A stretch of DNA of 64,000 nucleotides, taken from assembly GCF_040448305.1 (NCBI RefSeq), contig NZ_CP148752.1:6204501-6268500 (forward strand). The letters run 5' to 3'. The DNA comes from Pseudomonas fluorescens. GTDB taxonomy: Bacteria; Pseudomonadota; Gammaproteobacteria; Pseudomonadales; Pseudomonadaceae. The position numbers and the translations under genes are program-made. Every line of letters begins with the position of its first letter. The stretch's first letter is position 1. Under the pieces are notes generated by a model. The model had not been told where the DNA came from, did not search any database, and worked only from the letters and a program-made list of their open reading frames with translations. Shown one piece after another: positions 43,566 to 51,036 of the stretch.

Positions 43566-44269
43566 GCCTGTTTTCATGGCTGCGCCCGGCCGGCCCGAGC
43601 TTGTCCGCCGACCTGCAGCAACGCCTTCAACGCCTGCCGACGGTCACCGGATTGAGTGATTGCAGCCTGCGCGAGCAGCGCTGGGTAGTGCTCGACCTGG
43701 AAACCACCGGGCTAAATATGAACAAGGACCGGGTACTGTCCATCGGTGCCGTGGTGATCGAGGATGGCGCGATCGATTTCAGCCGACAGTTCGAGCGAAC
43801 CTTGCAATGCGAGGAACTCAAACTCGGCCCCAGCGTGCTGATCCACGGCTTGGGCCCTAGTGCAATTGCTGCCGGCAGTGATCCAGCCGAGGCGCTGCTC
43901 GAATTCATGGAGTTTGTCGGCGACAGCCCGGTTTTGGCCTTTCATGCGCCGTTCGACCAGCATATGTTGGGGCGCGCACTGAAGGATCATCTGGGTTACA
44001 AGTTGCAGCATGCCTTTCTGGACGTGGCGGACATTGCGCCGCTGCTATGCCCCCAGGCGCACATTCGCGAGGCCGGGCTGGACGACTGGATCGACTGGTT
44101 CAAACTCGAAGTCTTCGAGCGCCACCACGCCAGCGCCGACGCCCTGGCCACCGCCGAACTGATGCTGATTCTGTTCAGCCGCGCGCGGCAGCTGCAGATT
44201 CATAGCCCGTTGAATCTGCAACAGCGATTGAGTCAGTGGAAACGTCGGCAGCAGGCGCCTTCCTTCTGA
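43562..44269 (+). CDS. DnaQ-type 3'-5' exonuclease
   Basis: 235 residues with a complete DEDDh exonuclease set: VLDLETTGLN (Exo I, near 43-52), AFHAPFDQHML (Exo II) and HHASADALATAELM (Exo III, His and Asp). The N-terminal 40 residues are a hydrophilic lead. It overlaps the upstream CBS/nucleotidyltransferase gene by four bases (ATGA), so the two are made together. The substrate, DNA or small RNA/nucleotide, is not evident. A REP pair follows. Confidence 0.9.
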   Translation: MSLFSWLRPAGPSLSADLQQRLQRLPTVTGLSDCSLREQRWVVLDLETTGLNMNKDRVLSIGAVVIEDGAIDFSRQFERTLQCEELKLGPSVLIHGLGPSAIAAGSDPAEALLEFMEFVGDSPVLAFHAPFDQHMLGRALKDHLGYKLQHAFLDVADIAPLLCPQAHIREAGLDDWIDWFKLEVFERHHASADALATAELMLILFSRARQLQIHSPLNLQQRLSQWKRRQQAPSF

Positions 44270-44283
44270 CCCATACGCCATCC

Positions 44284-44385
44284 CTGTAGGAGCGAGCCTG
44301 CTCGCGAAAATCGTCAACGGTGACACGCTTTTCTGGCGAGACCGAGGTGTCAGATGATTTTTCGCGAGCAGGCTCTCTCCTACAG
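44284..44385. repeat. REP pair, GTAGGAGCG subtype
   Basis: CTGTAGGAGCGAGCCTGCTC-GCGAA and inverted TTCGCGAGCAGGCTCTCTCC-TACAG; the right arm has CTCTCTCC where CTCGCTCC is usual. Confidence 0.92.
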
Positions 44386-44450
44386 GGGTCGTCGCCTAAT
44401 TCCCACCCGACCAACGCCAATTGCTTACCTCCCTCGCCTCTGCCACAATC

Positions 44451-44469
44451 GCGAACAATTCTCGTTAGT
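44451..44469 (+). promoter_or_regulatory. Probable Fur box upstream of the sigma factor gene
   Basis: GCGAACAATTCTCGTTAGT matches 12 of 19 bases of the Fur consensus GATAATGATTCTCATTATC, with an exact ATTCTC centre. It ends 26 bases before the sigma factor start, where a promoter would be. Confidence 0.6.
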
Positions 44470-44495
44470 TAATATTTCCCAATCGGTGATGCGGC

Positions 44496-45014
44496 GTGTC
44501 GTCAGTCCCAAGCCCTCAAAGTGAGCTCGTCGGTGCGTTATATCGCGACCATCGCGGCTGGCTATTGGCCTGGCTTCGACGCAACGTCGCCTGCCCGCAG
44601 CGGGCCGAAGACCTGAGCCAGGACACTTTCGTGCGTTTGCTGGGTCGAGAGGAACTGAAGGTTCCGCGCGAGCCGCGGGCGTTTCTGGTGGCGATCGCCA
44701 AGGGCCTGCTGTTCGATTATTTCCGTCGCGCCGCGCTGGAACAGGCCTACCTCACCGAGCTGATGCTGATTCCCGAAGCCGAACAACCGTCGGCGGAAGA
44801 ACAGCAAATGATCCTCGAAGACCTGAAAAACATCGACCGTTTGCTCGGCAAGCTCTCCAGCAAGGCCCGAGCGGCGTTTCTCTACAATCGTCTCGACGGC
44901 CTCGGCCACGCAGAAATCGCCGAGCGCCTCGGTGTGTCGGTGCCGCGGGTGCGCCAGTACCTGGCCCAAGGCATTCGTCAGTGCTACATCGCACTGTATG
45001 GTGAGCCGACATGA
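44496..45014 (+). CDS. fiuI: FecI-type ECF sigma factor (FiuI-like)
   Basis: 172 residues with sigma region 2 (about 15-80, LYRDHRGWLLAWLRRNVACP, then AEDLSQDTFVRLL) and region 4 (about 110-165, LDGLGHAEIAERLGVSVPRV). It transcribes the receptor gene when the matching siderophore is outside. It starts with GTG at 44496; no early ATG is available. It overlaps the anti-sigma gene by four bases and has a likely Fur box upstream. The name is suggested by the creBCD neighbourhood shared with P. aeruginosa PA0470-PA0472, as I remember it. Confidence 0.85.
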   Translation: MSSVPSPQSELVGALYRDHRGWLLAWLRRNVACPQRAEDLSQDTFVRLLGREELKVPREPRAFLVAIAKGLLFDYFRRAALEQAYLTELMLIPEAEQPSAEEQQMILEDLKNIDRLLGKLSSKARAAFLYNRLDGLGHAEIAERLGVSVPRVRQYLAQGIRQCYIALYGEPT

Positions 45015-45985
45015 ATCCACTCAGTTCCAAACCGGTATCGGCCAACGTGCTGGACGCGGCGATTGCCTGGCAGTTGTCCATGGACTCCGCCAACCCGGTA
45101 GAGCGCGAAGAGTTCGCCAAGTGGCACGCTGCCCACGAAGAGCACGCCCGCGCCTGGCGCCAGTTGGGCATGCTCGACCAGCGTTTCAGCGTGGCCAGCG
45201 GCCCGGCCCGCACGGCCTTGCTGCAATCGCGCGAAGGCATTCGCCGGCGAGTGCGCACGCTTGGCAACGGTGTCGCCAGTGTCGTTGCAGTGATCGGCCT
45301 GGCCCTTTTCGCCGGGGATCGTTACCTGCCGATCGACTATTGGCTGGCCGACCAGCGCACCGCCGTTGGCGAGCAGCGCACCTTGCGCCTGGCTGATGGC
45401 ACGCTGATCAATCTCAATACCCACAGCGCCCTGGATGTGCGTTTCGATGAAAAGCAGCGGCGCATCGTGCTTCAGGAAGGCGAAATCCTGGTTGAAACCG
45501 GCCATGGCGATCCCCGGCCGTTCATCGTTGAAACCCGCGAAGGCAGCATGCGTGCGCTGGGTACGCGGTTTCTGGTCAAGCGCGAGGAAGACGGAACGCG
45601 CCTGAGCGTCCTGCAGTCGGCGGTGGCGGTTCACCCTGAGTCCAACCCTGACGAACAGATTCTGCGCGAAGGCCAGCAGGTGCTGATCCGCAACAATGGC
45701 CTGGGCCCGGTTCTGGCGGTCAACCTCGGCGCGGATGCCTGGACCCGCGGCATGCTGGTGGTGGACAACACCCGGCTGGAAGATCTGGTGCATGAAATCG
45801 GTCGCTATCGAAACGGTTACGTCGGGGTCGCGCCGGAAGTGGCCGACCTGCGCATCACCGGCAGCTTCCCGCTGCGCGACACTGACCTGGCACTCAACGC
45901 CCTGCTGCCGACCCTGCCGGTGCAGATCGAACAGCACACGCAGTGGTGGGTGAAGGTCGTGGCCAAGGCTGATACCAAACCCTGA
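45011..45985 (+). CDS. fiuR: FecR-type anti-sigma/sigma regulator (FiuR-like)
   Basis: 324 residues: a cytoplasmic N-terminal anti-sigma part (about 1-80, AAIAWQLSMDSANPVEREEF then WHAAHEEHARAWRQL), one membrane segment (about 86-104) and a periplasmic FecR domain (VGEQRTLRLADGTLINLNTH, LQEGEILVETGH). It relays receptor occupancy to the sigma factor encoded just upstream, whose gene it overlaps by four bases. The receptor gene follows after a REP pair. Confidence 0.87.
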   Translation: MNPLSSKPVSANVLDAAIAWQLSMDSANPVEREEFAKWHAAHEEHARAWRQLGMLDQRFSVASGPARTALLQSREGIRRRVRTLGNGVASVVAVIGLALFAGDRYLPIDYWLADQRTAVGEQRTLRLADGTLINLNTHSALDVRFDEKQRRIVLQEGEILVETGHGDPRPFIVETREGSMRALGTRFLVKREEDGTRLSVLQSAVAVHPESNPDEQILREGQQVLIRNNGLGPVLAVNLGADAWTRGMLVVDNTRLEDLVHEIGRYRNGYVGVAPEVADLRITGSFPLRDTDLALNALLPTLPVQIEQHTQWWVKVVAKADTKP

Positions 45986-46008
45986 AATGCTTTGTGTCTG
46001 ATTAACCG

Positions 46009-46080
46009 TCATCGCGAGCAAGCTCGCTCCCACATTGGAATGCATTTCAAAATGTGGGAGCGAGCTTGCTCGCGATGACG
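46009..46080. repeat. REP pair between the anti-sigma and receptor genes
   Basis: TCATCGCGAGCAAGCTCGCT-CCCACATT and its inverted copy, separated by only about 15 bases; a near-perfect long palindrome. Confidence 0.93.
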
Positions 46081-46228
46081 GCGTTCGACTCCCCGCAAAA
46101 ACCGGTTTGACCCAATACCAGCCGCAACCGACTTCTGAATCGAAATTATTTTCATCCACCCCTATCACTTTTTGATTTTCATTCGGCACACAGGCAATTG
46201 AGAAATGTTTCCATTCAGGAGCCGCTGT

Positions 46229-48664
46229 ATGCCTCGTTCGCTTGACTCCCTGTTGCGCCGCAGTTTGCTGGCAGTCGCCATTGGCCTTTGCACCCCGTTG
46301 GCCAGTAGCCAACTGGTCGCCGCTGAACAGGTGTCCAGCGTCCGCGCCTACAACCTGCCGGCCGCGCCGTTGGCCAACACCCTGAACCAGATTGCCAGCC
46401 AGGCCGGTTTGGCCCTGTCGCTGAATCCATCCCTGGCGGCGGGCAAGACCTCGGCGCCGGTCAAAGGCCAGTTCGACGCATCCGGCGCCCTGCGCGAAGC
46501 CCTGCGTGGCACCGGGCTGCAACTGGAGCTGAGCAGTGCGGGCACCTATAGCCTGGTGGCCGTGCCCGAGGGTGTGATGGACCTGCCGGCCACCAGCGTG
46601 ATCGGCGTGCAAGACACTGAAAGCGCCTGGGGCCCGGTACAGGGCTACCTGGCCAAGCGCACCGCCGCCGGCACCAAGACCGATACCGCGCTGGTCGAGG
46701 CGCCGCGTTCGATTTCGGTCGTCACTCGTGAACAGATGGACGACCGCAACGCGCACACCCTCGACGATGCCGTGCGCTACTTGCCGGGCATCACCTCCAG
46801 CAGCTTCGGCAGCGACACCCGCGCCGACTGGTTGCGCGTGCGGGGTTTCGAGCCGACTCAATTCCTCGACGGCCTGCCTCTGCCAAAAGGTGTGTACTCC
46901 AACCCGAAACAGGAAACCTGGAACCTCGACCGCCTGGCGCTGCTGCGCGGACCGGCCTCCTCGGTGTACGGCCAGACCCCGCCGGGCGGCCTGCTGGACA
47001 TGGTCAGCCGCCGCCCAAGCGCTGAAGCCAGCAGTGAGATCCAACTGCAATACGGCAGCGACAATCATCGCCAGATCAACTTCGCCAGCACTGGCAAGAT
47101 CGACGACGAAGGCCAGTTCCTGTACAGCCTCAGCGGCGTGCTGCGCGACGGCGGCACGCCCATCGACCACATCGATGACAAGCGCTACAACATTGCGCCC
47201 AGCCTGACCTGGAACATCGACGATGACACCAAATTCACCCTGCTCACGCAGTTCACCCGTGACGATACCGGTATCACCAGTCAGTTCTATCCGATCCAGG
47301 GCACCAAGATCGACATGCCGTTCGGCGATATCTCCCACCACAAGAACCTGGGTGACCCGAACTACGACTTCTACGACCGCACCTACTACGCGCTGGGTTA
47401 TGCCTTCGAACACCGCCTGAACGATGTCTGGCAGTTCCGGCAGAACCTGCGCTACACCAAGTCGGAGCTGTCGTTCCAGGCCGTGACCGTCAATAGCTAC
47501 GGCCCCTCTTACGGGTCTATTGTTGACGATCAGGGCAACACCGGCCGTGGCACCACCAATGTCGACGAAGACATCGCCCAATTCGCCGTAGACAACAACT
47601 TCCAGGGCGACTTCGTCACCGGCGACGTCAGTCACACCCTACTGATCGGCCTGGATCACCAACGCAACACCACCAACTACCTCTCGATCTTCGGCACCGC
47701 ACCAGACATCAACGTCAACGACCCGATCTATGGTTTGCCGATCGAACGTCCGGCACGCTCCACGGCGTTCTACGACTACGAACAGAAAACCCAGCAGACC
47801 GGCCTGTACATCCAGGACCAGATGGCCCTCGGCCAATGGCGCCTGACCCTCGGCGGTCGTGAAGACTGGGTCCACACCGGTACCACGTTCTTCAACAAGG
47901 GCGATGCCACCAACACCGAACGCGACAAGAATTTCAGCGGCAACGCAGCGATCAGCTACGTGTTCGACTCGGGCTTCGTGCCCTACCTGTCCTACGCCGA
48001 ATCGTTCCAGCCGACCAGCAATGCCGTCGCCTCGCCGACCGAGTCGTTCAAGCCGACCGAAGGCAAGCAATGGGAACTGGGGATCAAGTACCAGCCACCG
48101 GGCAGCAACACCCTGCTGACGGCGGCTGTGTATGACCTGACCCAGAAAAACGTTTCCGTCACCAACAACGTGGGCAACGTGACAGTCACCAGCCAGACCG
48201 GCGAAGTGAAAGTCAAAGGCCTGGAGCTGGAAGCCGTTTCCGACGTGACCGAAAACCTCAAGGTCACCGCTGCCTACACCCTGGCCAAATCCGAAGTGCA
48301 AGAGGGCATCTACAAGGGCAATCGCCTGCAACTGATGCCTAACCAGCAAGCGTCGGTGTGGGGCGACTACACCTGGCACAACGGCGTGCTGGACGGCTTC
48401 GGCATCGGTGCCGGCGCGCGCTATACCGGCAATACCTATGGCGACCAGGCCAACACCTGGTTGGGCAAGGCCGACGCCTACACGGTGTTCGACGCAGTGG
48501 TTCACTACGACCTCGGTCGCCTGGACAACAGCCTCAAAGGCGCTTCGCTGGCCGTTAACGCAACCAACCTGTTCGACAAGGACTACATCTCGACTTGCGA
48601 CAGCTACTACTGCTACTACGGCGACCAGCGCAGTGTCGTCGCAAGTGCAACCTACAAGTGGTAA
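46229..48664 (+). CDS. fiuA: TonB-dependent siderophore transducer (FiuA/FoxA-like, probably hydroxamate)
   Basis: 811 residues from the ATG at 46229, which has AGGAG seven bases upstream; 46205 is an unsupported alternative. Signal peptide (RRSLLAVAIGLCTPLASSQL then VAAE), a signalling STN domain (about 35-105), plug (about 140-245, TDTALVEAPRSISVVTREQM) and a 22-strand barrel ending SVVASATYKW. The loop TCDSYYCYYGDQRSV near the end resembles FhuA/FiuA-type ferrichrome and hydroxamate receptors. The STN domain fits control by the adjacent sigma/anti-sigma pair. The FiuA name rests on gene order; FoxA (ferrioxamine) is the main alternative, and a PepSY partner gene as in FoxB follows. Confidence 0.85.
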   Translation: MPRSLDSLLRRSLLAVAIGLCTPLASSQLVAAEQVSSVRAYNLPAAPLANTLNQIASQAGLALSLNPSLAAGKTSAPVKGQFDASGALREALRGTGLQLELSSAGTYSLVAVPEGVMDLPATSVIGVQDTESAWGPVQGYLAKRTAAGTKTDTALVEAPRSISVVTREQMDDRNAHTLDDAVRYLPGITSSSFGSDTRADWLRVRGFEPTQFLDGLPLPKGVYSNPKQETWNLDRLALLRGPASSVYGQTPPGGLLDMVSRRPSAEASSEIQLQYGSDNHRQINFASTGKIDDEGQFLYSLSGVLRDGGTPIDHIDDKRYNIAPSLTWNIDDDTKFTLLTQFTRDDTGITSQFYPIQGTKIDMPFGDISHHKNLGDPNYDFYDRTYYALGYAFEHRLNDVWQFRQNLRYTKSELSFQAVTVNSYGPSYGSIVDDQGNTGRGTTNVDEDIAQFAVDNNFQGDFVTGDVSHTLLIGLDHQRNTTNYLSIFGTAPDINVNDPIYGLPIERPARSTAFYDYEQKTQQTGLYIQDQMALGQWRLTLGGREDWVHTGTTFFNKGDATNTERDKNFSGNAAISYVFDSGFVPYLSYAESFQPTSNAVASPTESFKPTEGKQWELGIKYQPPGSNTLLTAAVYDLTQKNVSVTNNVGNVTVTSQTGEVKVKGLELEAVSDVTENLKVTAAYTLAKSEVQEGIYKGNRLQLMPNQQASVWGDYTWHNGVLDGFGIGAGARYTGNTYGDQANTWLGKADAYTVFDAVVHYDLGRLDNSLKGASLAVNATNLFDKDYISTCDSYYCYYGDQRSVVASATYKW

Positions 48665-48692
48665 CGCGTTGAGCTGACACGCCCAATGACCA

Positions 48693-48725
48693 GGCCGTCC
48701 TTCGTGGACGGCTTTGGTTTTTCTG
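48693..48725 (+). terminator. Terminator between receptor and PepSY genes
   Basis: GCCGTCC (48694-48700), loop TTCGT, GGACGGC (48706-48712), then TTTGGTTTTTCT. It probably reduces but need not abolish read-through to the next gene. Confidence 0.7.
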
Positions 48726-48736
48726 AAGGCTATGAA

Positions 48737-49867
48737 ATGAAAAGTAAAACAATTCGCCGCTGGTCCGCTGTTCATACCTGGACCAGCCTGATTTGTACGG
48801 TGTTCCTGTTGCTGCTGGCACTGACCGGCCTGCCCTTGATCTTTCACCACGAGATCGACCACTTGCTGGGCGATGCGCCTGACGTGAAGGAAATGCCGGC
48901 GGACACCCCGCGCCTGAATTTGCAGCAGCTGGTGGAAGCGGCCGAGAAGCATCGCCCCGGCGAAGTCATGCAGTATTTCGGCTTCGAGGACGATGAGCCC
49001 AACGCGGTGCTGACCATCATGGCCGCGACCGCGGGCACCGAGCCGAATTCGTCCCACACCTTCATGCTCGACGCCCGTACCGGCGAAGCGCTGGAGACGC
49101 CATCGGCCAACGGCGGTTTCATGATGACCATGCTGCGCCTGCACGTGGACATGTTCGCCGGCTTGCCGGGCAAGTTGCTGCTGGCATTCATGGGGATTCT
49201 GTTCGTGGTGGCGATTGTCTCCGGCACGGTGTTGTACTTGCCGTTCATGCGTCGCTTGAAGTTCGCCACCGTGCGCCAGGACAAATCCGCGCGCCTGCGC
49301 TGGCTCGACCTGCATAACCTGATCGGCGTGGTGACGTTGACCTGGACCCTGGTGGTCGGCGTGACGGGTGTGATCAGTGCCTGCGCCGACCTGATCATTG
49401 CCGCTTGGCGCAACGACAGCCTGAGCGCGATGATCGCACCGTACCGCGATGCGCCACCGCTGACGCAACTCGCGCCGGCCACCCGTTTGCTCGACATCGC
49501 CAAGGAAGTCGCACCGGGCATGCAGCCGGACTTCATCGCCTTCCCCGGCACGCGGTTTTCCAGCGAGCACCATTACGCGGTGTTCATGAAAGGCAGCACG
49601 CACCTGACCTCGCACCTGTTGACGCCGGTACTGATCGACGCCAGCACCCTGCAAGTCACCGCCGTGGCCGAACGACCGTGGTACATGGACGCCATGGGCA
49701 TGTCGCAACCGCTGCACTTCGGTGACTACGGCGGCATGCCGATGAAAATCCTCTGGGCGACCCTGGATGTGCTGACCATCATCGTGCTCGGCAGCGGGGT
49801 CTACCTGTGGGTGGTGCGGCGCAAGGCGGCCAGGCCTGTGCTGGAAAAAGCGGAGAGCGTGGCATGA
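48737..49867 (+). CDS. PepSY-TM inner membrane protein (FoxB-like reductase)
   Basis: 376 residues with four main membrane segments: TWTSLICTVFLLLLALTGLP near 20-40, AFMGILFVVAIVSGTVLYLP near 155, LIGVVTLTWTLVVGVTGVIS near 200, and a last one near 355. Conserved His residues (FHHEID, HVDMF, LHNLIG) fit haem binding. Members next to siderophore receptors reduce or help release iron from the siderophore in the periplasm; FoxB is the best known. Start MKSKTIRRW at 48737 has AAGG upstream. It overlaps a small membrane protein gene by four bases. Confidence 0.82.
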   Translation: MKSKTIRRWSAVHTWTSLICTVFLLLLALTGLPLIFHHEIDHLLGDAPDVKEMPADTPRLNLQQLVEAAEKHRPGEVMQYFGFEDDEPNAVLTIMAATAGTEPNSSHTFMLDARTGEALETPSANGGFMMTMLRLHVDMFAGLPGKLLLAFMGILFVVAIVSGTVLYLPFMRRLKFATVRQDKSARLRWLDLHNLIGVVTLTWTLVVGVTGVISACADLIIAAWRNDSLSAMIAPYRDAPPLTQLAPATRLLDIAKEVAPGMQPDFIAFPGTRFSSEHHYAVFMKGSTHLTSHLLTPVLIDASTLQVTAVAERPWYMDAMGMSQPLHFGDYGGMPMKILWATLDVLTIIVLGSGVYLWVVRRKAARPVLEKAESVA

Positions 49868-50043
49868 AGCCCCGGCAGTCGAGTTTCTGGAAAGTGTTTG
49901 CCATTCCGACCGTCATCGCGGTGCTCAGCGCGGCAGGGTTGTTTGCCGCGTTGCTCGGGGATGGTGTTTGGGATTCGCTTAGCTGGTTGGGGCTGGGCAT
50001 CCCGGCCATTCTGGGGCTGCGTGGCCTCCTGCAACGCCGCTGA
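49864..50043 (+). CDS. Small membrane protein coupled to the PepSY gene
   Basis: 59 residues, MKPRQSSFWKVFAIPTVIAV then LSAAGLFAALLGDGVWDSLS and a basic end GLRGLLQRR. It has two hydrophobic segments with WLGLGIPAILGLRGLL as the second. The ATG overlaps the PepSY stop (ATGA), so it is translated with it and likely works beside it in the inner membrane. No function is known to me. Confidence 0.75.
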   Translation: MKPRQSSFWKVFAIPTVIAVLSAAGLFAALLGDGVWDSLSWLGLGIPAILGLRGLLQRR

Positions 50044-50049
50044 TCCCTT

Positions 50050-50157
50050 GTGGGAGCGGGCTTGCTCGCGAAGAGGCCGTCAGCCTCAGCATCAATGTTG
50101 GCTGACACACCGCTTTCGCGAGCAAGTCGAATCGTCGCACCGCCGCTCCCACAGGGT
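50050..50157. repeat. REP pair, one arm of the extended variant
   Basis: TGTGGGAGCGGGCTTGCTCG-CGAAG on the left and on the right TTCGCGAGCAAGTCGAATCG then TCGCACCGCCGCTCCCACAG, in which about a dozen bases replace the usual short loop. The same variant occurs at 13850-13880. Confidence 0.88.
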
Positions 50158-50221
50158 TCGGTTTGAGGTAATGCATCAACGCGCTATGCTGCCCGACACT
50201 GCCACCGACCGAGACACTGCC

Positions 50222-50851
50222 ATGTCCGCCCCGAGCATGACCCTGTACCACAACCCGCTTTCCCCCTTCGTTCGCAAAGTCATGGTGCTGCTGCACGAAA
50301 CCGGCCAGCAGAACCGCGTGGCGTTGCAGACCAGCGTGCTCTCCCCGGTCAACCCGGATCTGAGCCTGATCGACGACAACCCCCTGAGTAAAATCCCGGC
50401 ACTGCGCCTGGCCGATGGCAATGTCATCCACGACAGCCGGGTCATCCTCGACTACCTCGATCACCAGCACGTTGGCAACCCGCTGATCCCCCGCGAAGGT
50501 TCGGCCCGCTGGCGGCGCCTGACCCTCGCGTCGCTGGCCGACGGGATCATGGACGCGGCCGTACTGGTGCGCTACGAAGTCGCCCTGCGCGCCCCGGAAA
50601 AACACTGGGACGAATGGCTCGACGGCCAGCGCGACAAGATCCGTCGCGCCCTGGCTTTGCTGGAAAAGGACGCGATTGCCGAGCTGACCTGCCACTTCGA
50701 CGTAGCCGCGATCAGCGTAGCCTGTGCACTGGGTTACCTGGACCTGCGCCATCCGGATCTGGACTGGCGCACAGCGACCCCGCAGTTGGCGGCGTGGTAT
50801 TTCGAGGTCAGTCAGCGGCCTTCGATGATTGCGACAATGCCGAAGGTTTAG
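50222..50851 (+). CDS. Glutathione S-transferase family protein
   Basis: 209 residues: thioredoxin-like N-terminal domain (about 4-85; LYHNPLSPFVRKVMVLLHET with the Ser-Pro-Phe active-site region, NPLSKIPALRLADG and the glutathione-contact DSRVILDYLD) and an all-helical C-terminal domain. It likely uses glutathione; the substrate is unknown. The start at 50222 (MSAPSMTLYHNP) is chosen to match the family; upstream in-frame sequence includes a REP and is not coding. Transcribed alone, convergent with the creD unit. Confidence 0.88.
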   Translation: MSAPSMTLYHNPLSPFVRKVMVLLHETGQQNRVALQTSVLSPVNPDLSLIDDNPLSKIPALRLADGNVIHDSRVILDYLDHQHVGNPLIPREGSARWRRLTLASLADGIMDAAVLVRYEVALRAPEKHWDEWLDGQRDKIRRALALLEKDAIAELTCHFDVAAISVACALGYLDLRHPDLDWRTATPQLAAWYFEVSQRPSMIATMPKV

Positions 50852-51036
50852 ATCTTCGCTGACTGCTCCGCCCCCTTCGCGAGCAGGCTCGCTCCCACCT
50901 TTGACTGCGGTCCCATGTGGGAGCGAGCCTGCTCGCGATGGCACCACAACGGATCCAGCGCAAACAACCCGGCAATCAGCGTCGCCAACACCCTCCCCTC
51001 TCGCTGGTCTTCCCGCAACCCCACCGACCGGCTCAT
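50848..51036 (-). CDS. Possible small protein downstream of creD
   Basis: A 62-codon frame whose ATG (51036) overlaps the creD stop by four bases, MSRSVGLREDQREGRVLATL then IAGLFALDPLW. The second half is simply the translation of the REP pair, and the stop falls inside the 3' end of the GST gene on the other strand. The overlap argues for translation; the ending argues that any real protein is short and recently extended by the repeat. Confidence 0.35.
   Translation of the reverse strand: MSRSVGLREDQREGRVLATLIAGLFALDPLWCHREQARSHMGPQSKVGASLLAKGAEQSAKI
50877..50940. repeat. REP pair between the GST gene and creD
   Basis: TTCGCGAGCAGGCTCGCTCC-CACCT and inverted GTGGGAGCGAGCCTGCTCGC-GAT, about 14 bases apart. 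Confidence 0.92.

Noticed and set aside
46130..46204. AT-rich sequence before the receptor gene that suggests a Fur box
   Set aside because: Best alignment to the Fur consensus is poor. Control by the adjacent sigma factor is enough to explain iron regulation.
44984..49717. Two long minus-strand frames (883 and 692 codons)
   Set aside because: They run through REP sequence and opposite the sigma, anti-sigma, receptor and PepSY genes, with no recognisable domain.
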